A stretch of DNA of 64,000 bases, taken from NCBI RefSeq assembly GCF_910592395.1, contig NC_088323.1:15297501-15361500 (forward strand). The letters run 5' to 3'. Shown one piece after another: positions 40,001 to 47,693 of the stretch. The stretch is from Lineus longissimus (Eukaryota > Nemertea > Pilidiophora > Heteronemertea > Lineidae). The position numbers and the translations under genes were made by a program. Below the pieces are notes generated by a model, which worked only from the letters and a program-made list of their open reading frames with translations, did not search any database and was not told the DNA's origin. Position 1 is the first letter of the stretch; each line of letters starts with the position of its first letter.

Positions 40001-43000
40001 TCAGCCAGGTACCCCAAGTCCTACGACCATACCACTGGTTATCAGCCAGGTACCCCAAGTCCTACGACCATACCACTGGTTATCAGCCAGGTACCCCAAG
40101 TCCTATGACCATACCACTGGTTAGCAGCCAGGTACCCCAAGTCCTACGACCATACCACTGGTTAGCAGCCAGGTACCCCAAGTCCTACGACCATACCACT
40201 GGTTAGCAGCCAGGTACCCCAAGTCCTACAACCATACAACTACGTAATTCCTCTTGTCTGTCTTCAAGAAGGCAACAGAGTAATTATCCACATGCCATGG
40301 GCAGAATATATCGATTAGGCGAACCTCGAGAATTAGTGGTGTTCACTCGCTGTGAAAGATGGGTTCACTCGACGAGAAAATCACACTCATCGACTGGTGA
40401 TGAACGTGTGGAGAGGTAGCGTGCACCATTAATCAGGGTGGGTTGGTGATTCAGCCGAGGAGATCCTGTGAAGGCAAGTGCTGCAGAGCTGGGTATAGCC
40501 GTATGATGAGAACCAGTTTCTTACTAGTCGGCATTCACTCTCTTGAATGAAGGAATCATTCCCCAAAGAGTATGAGAACGTGAGGACTTGTAAGCATTAA
40601 GTGTGCCGCTATGGTTCGGAGCCGATTTGGTGGGATAAAGCCACTACCGAAGAATTTTCAGCATGATTTCTGTGGACAGCCTGTTATATTTCAGGTGTGA
40701 AAGAATTGAAACCAAAACCGCAGCGCTGGGTCTCTGTTCTAAAATCGAGACAAACAGGTGGCGCTCAACTTTCACCCCAAACCTTTGGCAAAAGTTCATC
40801 AGGTCTCAATCTAAGTACCAAGACCAGCCAGTGCAGGGCTAGTTTCTTTATACTTGAGATAAATCCTACCAGTATCACTTTATAGAAAAGACATAGGGGA
40901 TCGTTTCAGAAGGGGAGGAGCCTCATCCCAAGCAATGGTAGACAGAAAGCCTTTACACCAAAGTTATTGAAGCAACAAGATCAAAAGACTGTTAGAAAGC
41001 TTGTCTTCTTCTTCTCAAATTCCTAGTCCATGAGGTGTTCTAGGTCTAGGAGGCATCCTAGGTCTAAGAGACATCCTTGGTCTAAGAGACATCCTAGATC
41101 TAAGAGACATCCTAGGTCTAAGAGATGTCCTAGGTCTAGGAGGCATCCTAGATCTAAGAGACATCCTAGGTGCACATGGTATAGGAGGTATCCTAGGTCT
41201 AAGAGACATCCTAGGTGTACATGGTATAGGAGGTATCCTAGGTCTAAGAGATGTCCTAGATCTAAGAGACATCCTAGGTCTAAGAGATGTCCTAGGTCTA
41301 GGAGGCATCCTCGATCTGTGAGATATCCTAGGTGTAGGAGGCATCCTCGATCTGTGAGATATCCTAGGTGTAGGAGGCATCCTAGTCTAGGAGAAGTTTA
41401 GGATACTTCCTACATCTAGGTCTAGGAGACGTTTTGGATACATCCTAGGTCTGGGAGACATCTTAGGTGTAGGAGGCATCCTAGGCCTAGGAGGTATCCT
41501 ACGTCTGGGAGGTATCCTAGGCCTAGGAGGTATCCTACGTCTGGGAAGCATACTTGATCTTGGAGGCATCCTAAGTTTAGAAGGCTTCTAGGTCTAGGAG
41601 CTACCCTAGGTCTAGGAGCTACCCTAGGTCTAGGAGCTACCCTAGGTCTAGGAGTTACCCTAGGTCTAGGAGCTACCCTAGGTCTAGGAGGCAAATGTGT
41701 AAGTTCTTACCATGAATTCTGAATCAAACTGCTCGTTTGGCAAAAGCTGTCAACGAATCAGAACAAAATGTGTCAAATGATGAGGAACATGCCAAGCCAT
41801 TTGTCATAACATCACACAATGGCTCCTAGAGGACTTGTATGAGGCAGTCAAATGGAAAAGAAACGTGAAAATGTTTGACTTCTGTTACCATGACAAGTAG
41901 GTGAAATGAAAAACTAGGGTGAAATGGGATGCACCCTCACGAGAAACCCCTATTACTCTCGCTACAACAATTAGCCTCAAAATCTAGAAAACCCCCCTAG
42001 TTTTTCTTAAAGTTGGTGAAATTGCGAAAAATTTTATTCTGTCATAGGTCTAGGCATATTGCCCTGAGCTACAATCATGCAATGTTTCTGCCATCTTGCC
42101 CAAAACAGACTCAGCTAAATGGACACTGATGACAATGGATGGAAAGCCCCCAACAGCTGAGCTAAAAACCAAATCTAATATATCAACTGCAGCTTCAGTA
42201 GACACAACCATAACAAATCAACTCTTCGAAAGGTCACTGAATCATTTACTACGCGACCCATGTCCTGGTCGGATCATCTGATCAAGACTTCAGACCATTA
42301 GACCAGAAACACAAGAGTCATCAACACCCCCTCAAAACGCTTCAAAATACTAAGTTGGGATTTATACCAAATGACATTTGAAATGGTGGAGATTTCCTGC
42401 ATTCCAAAAATATCAATTTCTAATGAGTGTTTTTTATTCAAATGGATTGGCATTAATTAGTCGATAAAAAATAACATTATTGGTAGTGGTACCGAGGCTT
42501 TCTGCATTTAGTTTGAGCTCTTTTTCGAAAGTGGGTCTTGCCACAGTGAAGCACTGACAGGTGTGTTTAGGGGAAAATGTTTCACATCAAGGTATTGAGG
42601 ATTGTTTTTGGACAAACTTCAGCACATGCCAAAAATTTATTGGTTATTATTTGAGGCCAGGCTCCAGAATAGAGTTAAGAGAGTTTGGGGTTTAAAGTCT
42701 GATATCAACTCGGTGATAGGTTGTCATCAGAGTTAACACTTTCAGTCCAATCTGTCCTAAACCTTTCACCTCAGATGATCTCAGGTGAGCTGAGCTACAA
42801 ACTGAGTATTTCTGACTACCTATAGGCCTACTCCTGGGCAGAGGCAAGCTAGACAAAGTGACCTGCCTACTGTGTCAGGCTGACATGACAATGGGGATCG
42901 AACTGGGACCAGGAACCAGCAATAGCCCAGCAACTACCACACATTGTTTCAGCACATCTCAGATATAGGCCTACTCCTGGGCAGAGACAAGCTAGACAAA

Positions 43001-46000
43001 GTGACCTGCCTGCTGTGTCAGGCTGACATGACAATGGGGATCGAACTGGGACCAGGAACCAGCAATAGCCCAGCAACTAGCACACATTGTTTCAGCACAT
43101 CTCAGATATAGGCCTACTCCTGGGCAGAGGCAAGCTAGACAAAGTGACCTGCCCACTGTGTCAAGCTGACATGACAATGGGGATCGAACCAGGACCAGGA
43201 ACCAGCAATAGCCTAACAACTACCACACATTGTTTCAGCACATCTCAGATATAGGCCTACTCCTGGGCAGAGGCAAGCAGACAAAGTGACCTACCTACTG
43301 TGTCATGCTGACTTGACAATGGGGATCACACCAGGACCAGGAACCAGCAATAGCCCAGCAACGACCACACATTGTTTCAGCACATCTCAGATATAGGCCT
43401 ACTCCTGGGCAGAGGCAAGCTAGACAAAGTGACCTGCCTACTGTGTCAAGCTGACATGACAATGGGGATCGAACCAGGACCAGGAACCAGCAATAGCCCA
43501 GCAACTACCACACATTGTTTCAGCACATCTCAGATATAGGCCTACTCCTGGGCAGAGGCAAGCTAGACAAAGTGACCTGCCTACTGTGTCAGGCTGACAT
43601 GACAATGGGGATCGAACTGGGACCAGGAACCAGCAATAGCCCAGCAACTACCACACATTGTTTCAGCACATAGGCCTACTCCTGGGCAGAGACAAGCCAG
43701 ACAAAGTGATCTGCCTACTGTGTCAGGCTGACATGACAATGGGGATCGAACCAGGACCAGGAACCAGCAATAGCCTAACAACTACCACACATTGTTTCAG
43801 CACATCTCAGATATAGGCCTACTCCTGGGCAGAGACAAGCTAGACAAAGTGACCTACCTACTGTGTCAGGCTGACTTGACAATGGGGATCACACCAGGAC
43901 CAGGAACCAGCAATAGCCCAGCAACTAGCACACATTGTTTCAGCAAAGATCAGATCAGCTGCTCAACCAGTGCTACAATCTCCACTCTTTCTGACCAGTA
44001 CCCATTTTACCCCTGGGTGGAGAGAGGTGAGTCAGGCCGGGCCGAATTCATAAAGAGCGTTTAAGGGTTAGACATGTGTAACTTCTCCCTAATTTGTTTC
44101 AGGGCTTATTCATATTCTATGAAGATTTACATGAAGGACCTAAATCTGTCTATTCAGTAGTTAAATGCTGTTTTAACTAAACACCCTTTATGAATTTGGC
44201 CCACTGTGTTTCGGGTTGAACGACCAACACTACAAAAAAGGCCCGACCCTGAAATAATCTTCCCACCGTCCTACCCTAAAATTTGTTTAGGCCTTAGACA
44301 AAGAGACCTGCCTACAGTTTCAAGCCGAAAGCGGGAATCGAACCAGAGACCCTTTGACTACCAGCCGAGAGTTCAAGGCACTACACCACTACAGTTTCTA
44401 GACCCAACCATATGCAAACACTATATTTTTTCTTACTTGCAATTGTTCCAACTGAGTACCGTTTATTTGAAAAGCGGAACATTATCTCTCCTCGTAATTA
44501 GCAAATTGAAGATAACGAGCATGATTTATCACACATTTTCCTCAATGCGATGGCCTCGGAAAAAATATGAGGCTAATAGCGCCAACAGTTATCAATGTTG
44601 CAAGATATCATATGGCCAATTGCACTTGATGAGTTACGAATCATTCTTGTTTCATGTCGAGTTCGTTTTCAAAGGCTTTGTAGGTCTCCCGTAGACCACC
44701 GGACTTCACCCCTCTTTATGCCCAATGCCTTGATGTGACAGCAGTGTGACTCAGTTACGGCATTCCAACTTTTCAACTCGACTCTCAGTTAAAGGCAGGA
44801 TTGCAAGTGAGCTAATAGTCAAAAAGTCTGAAACTTTTCTTGTGAAAATCTTGTCCTTCTACCAGCATCAACTTGCACAAAATGCCTCCAAAATGCTCAT
44901 TTTAAGTTCAATTTTGAAATTCTAAAGATCCACAGGGACAGTTTGAGACTGAAATACTTATTCTTTATACTCATTTGCCATGTGTTTAGTGCCAATGGTG
45001 GTTAAGATATGTTCCGAAAGTTCTTGGCATTGAGCCGCTGGGGGTCCCAGCTTGGCGGTTTTCTTGTGCCCCCTGGTTCAGTTTGGTGCCCAGCATCCCC
45101 CCTAACAAGATGCCCCTAGCTGGAAACCCCCAGGAGTTAGGACCGACTAGCCAGCGCGTCTATGGGACCATACGTAATGCCTATTTTATTTTTACACACT
45201 CAGGAGAAACGCCCTATGAAACCAGATCTGATCTCAAAGGTGACCGTTTTCCTCACGAATGCGAGCAGTGTTCTTCACAAGGTCATTCTTGGTAGCTTAC
45301 CTTGGAAGAGCCACCGTATCTTGCTCTAGAATTTTGTAAAGGGTTTCATAGGGCCACCCTATCTTAAATTGCTGGCCACCCTAACTTGTGTTGCGCACTG
45401 GCACAACTTCTTGATTATCAAGGGTACTAATCCCGGTGCTTGCCCCCATCCAGTTGGGCCTAAAACCATGCAGTTCCAGTCTTCTCAACAAGGCCAATTG
45501 TCAGGGTGGCCCAACCTACCTTGGAACAGCCACCCTACCTCAAATTGCTGGCCACCCTACCCTGTGTTGAACACTGGCAAAACTTCTTGAATATCAAGGG
45601 TACCACCCTACCTTGAGAAAACCCTGTGGAGAACTGTGGCGAAAGATACATACCATGCCATCGGGCCCCGGAGATGTGTCAAGATACTGACACCCGAAGT
45701 AATCCTTTTCTATCAGCTCCAAGTGTTCGAAAACTTTGTCCAAGAGATGCTGAGCTTTGGCACGTTTCTGAAAGAGACAAGCGAAAAAGATGAATCACAT
45801 CTAATAATAATGATAATAATATTTTAAATAAAAAAAATAATAATATTGATTTTTATAGCCCTTTTCACTGTGCTACCAACTGTTTCAAAGCGCTTTACAA
45901 TCCCAAACATTATTACTAGCCTATCAAGAAACGTTTCTGGAGAACCAAGGGCAGTCACAATCCAGCACCACAAGACATTTCAGGTTGAGGGTTAAAAAAG

Positions 46001-47661
46001 AGTTATAAAGTGAACCCGGGACCTCCCGATCACAAGGCCGTCGCCAAACTGTCGTGCAACTGCCCTCCCCGCGGCCTTCTTCTAATTCTTCTTCATCTTG
46101 TAATGATACACGCCCAGCCCCAGTGTCTTCCCTGCCTGTTTCGAACACGCAAGGCTGACACGTCTATACATCGCCGCCAAGAAGAAAAAAGTTTTTTGAA
46201 ATGTTTTTTTAGGAGGTAAAAGGGATAATTCTCCACCAACTCTCGCCCTGGGCTGGAAAGGTAAACCCTGGATGAGTTATCTAGTTATCTCGAAGCAGTT
46301 GCAAATAGATTATTAAAATCGTACATGACCAACTTCATTCTCATATTTAAGAACAACATCTAATCACATTACGATGTCTTGTCACTTTGTGTTCCACCTT
46401 TGATCTTTGGTCATTTTGATACAAAGGGTTTGTGTAGAGATGGACAATCATGGATTGTGTGTGTCATTTGTATAGAGTAGTACCTCTCTATTAAGAACAC
46501 CCTCAGGACTAACAAATGTGACCCGTCACAGCAAAACCAGGCGCATGTCGCACAGAAGATGAGCCTAAATGACACCAGGAGATAATGGAAGAAATAGGTG
46601 TGCTCGTATTTCAAAAAATGGCCAGGGCCATTGTGCTCACCTCATGTGGAGGAAAGATGGATAAAGAGCATGGTATTGTGTCATGTAGTGTTAGGTTTGA
46701 TGTAGGTCCAAGCAATTACAATTTCCCCAAAATGGCCAATTTACAGTACATTCGACCTCTGTGACCTTGAAAAGTAGGTCAAATCAAAGAAGACCCTGGT
46801 GACACATTGAATGGTTGTTAGAATTAGATGTACCTATGATATAAAATTGGTGCCAATCGGGCAAGTCATTACTAGGAATAATGGAATTTTGAAGAATTTA
46901 GGATTTGGCCCCCTCCCTGGAGGCCAAACGGCAAATCAGATCGCACCAAACTTCGGTACCTGAGATCACCTGACCAAGGGGTACATGTGTACTTAATTTG
47001 TGATCAATAGTCATTGCAGTTAAGAAACGTGCCATAGTTACGGCCTGACGGCGAATTTATGCCATTTGACCTCTGTGACCTTGACAAGAAGGTCAAATTA
47101 AAAACCTGTGTGACATATACTGTATGGTGGTTAGGTGTACCCATGATATCAAATTGGTGGCAATCGGGCAAGAAGTTAAGGAAGAATCACATTTTTAAGG
47201 TTTTTGGATTTTGCCCCCTGGTGGTCAAGTGGTGAATCATATTGGACCAAACTTCGGTCCCTGAGATCACCTGACTAAGGGGTAAATGTGTACAAAATTT
47301 GGTATCAATAGTCATTGCAGTTTAGAAACGTGCCATCGTTACATCCTAACGGCCAATTTACACCATTTGACCTCTGTGACCTTGAAAAGGAGGTCAAATC
47401 AAAAACCCGGAGGATATATGATGCACCTTTGCTAGAAGTACCTACCATATTTTTTTCAAAATTTCCCGACTACTATCAAGGGAGATATTGCATATTTTCA
47501 CTTTTAACGTTTGGCCCCCTGGTGGCCAAACCATGAAACGAATCGGACCGAAACTTGGTCTCCAAGGTGTCATTACATAAGGGTACATGTGTACCAAGTT
47601 TCAACTCAATAGCTCTAACAGTTACGAAACGTGCCCTGCTAACGGACGACGGACGACGACG

Positions 47662-47693
<32 letters not shown>

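Noticed and set aside
39346-40245. CRISPR-like array of regularly spaced repeats
   Set aside because: Units are directly contiguous with no unique spacers, and the genome is clearly animal.
41711-41746. 36-base minus-strand candidate micro-exon with AG and GTAAGA borders
   Set aside because: There are no residues missing between exons 2 and 3, and its peptide matches no part of the FERM fold.
44206-44694. 162-codon plus-strand frame as a gene
   Set aside because: It runs through a SINE head on the opposite strand and has no recognisable domain.
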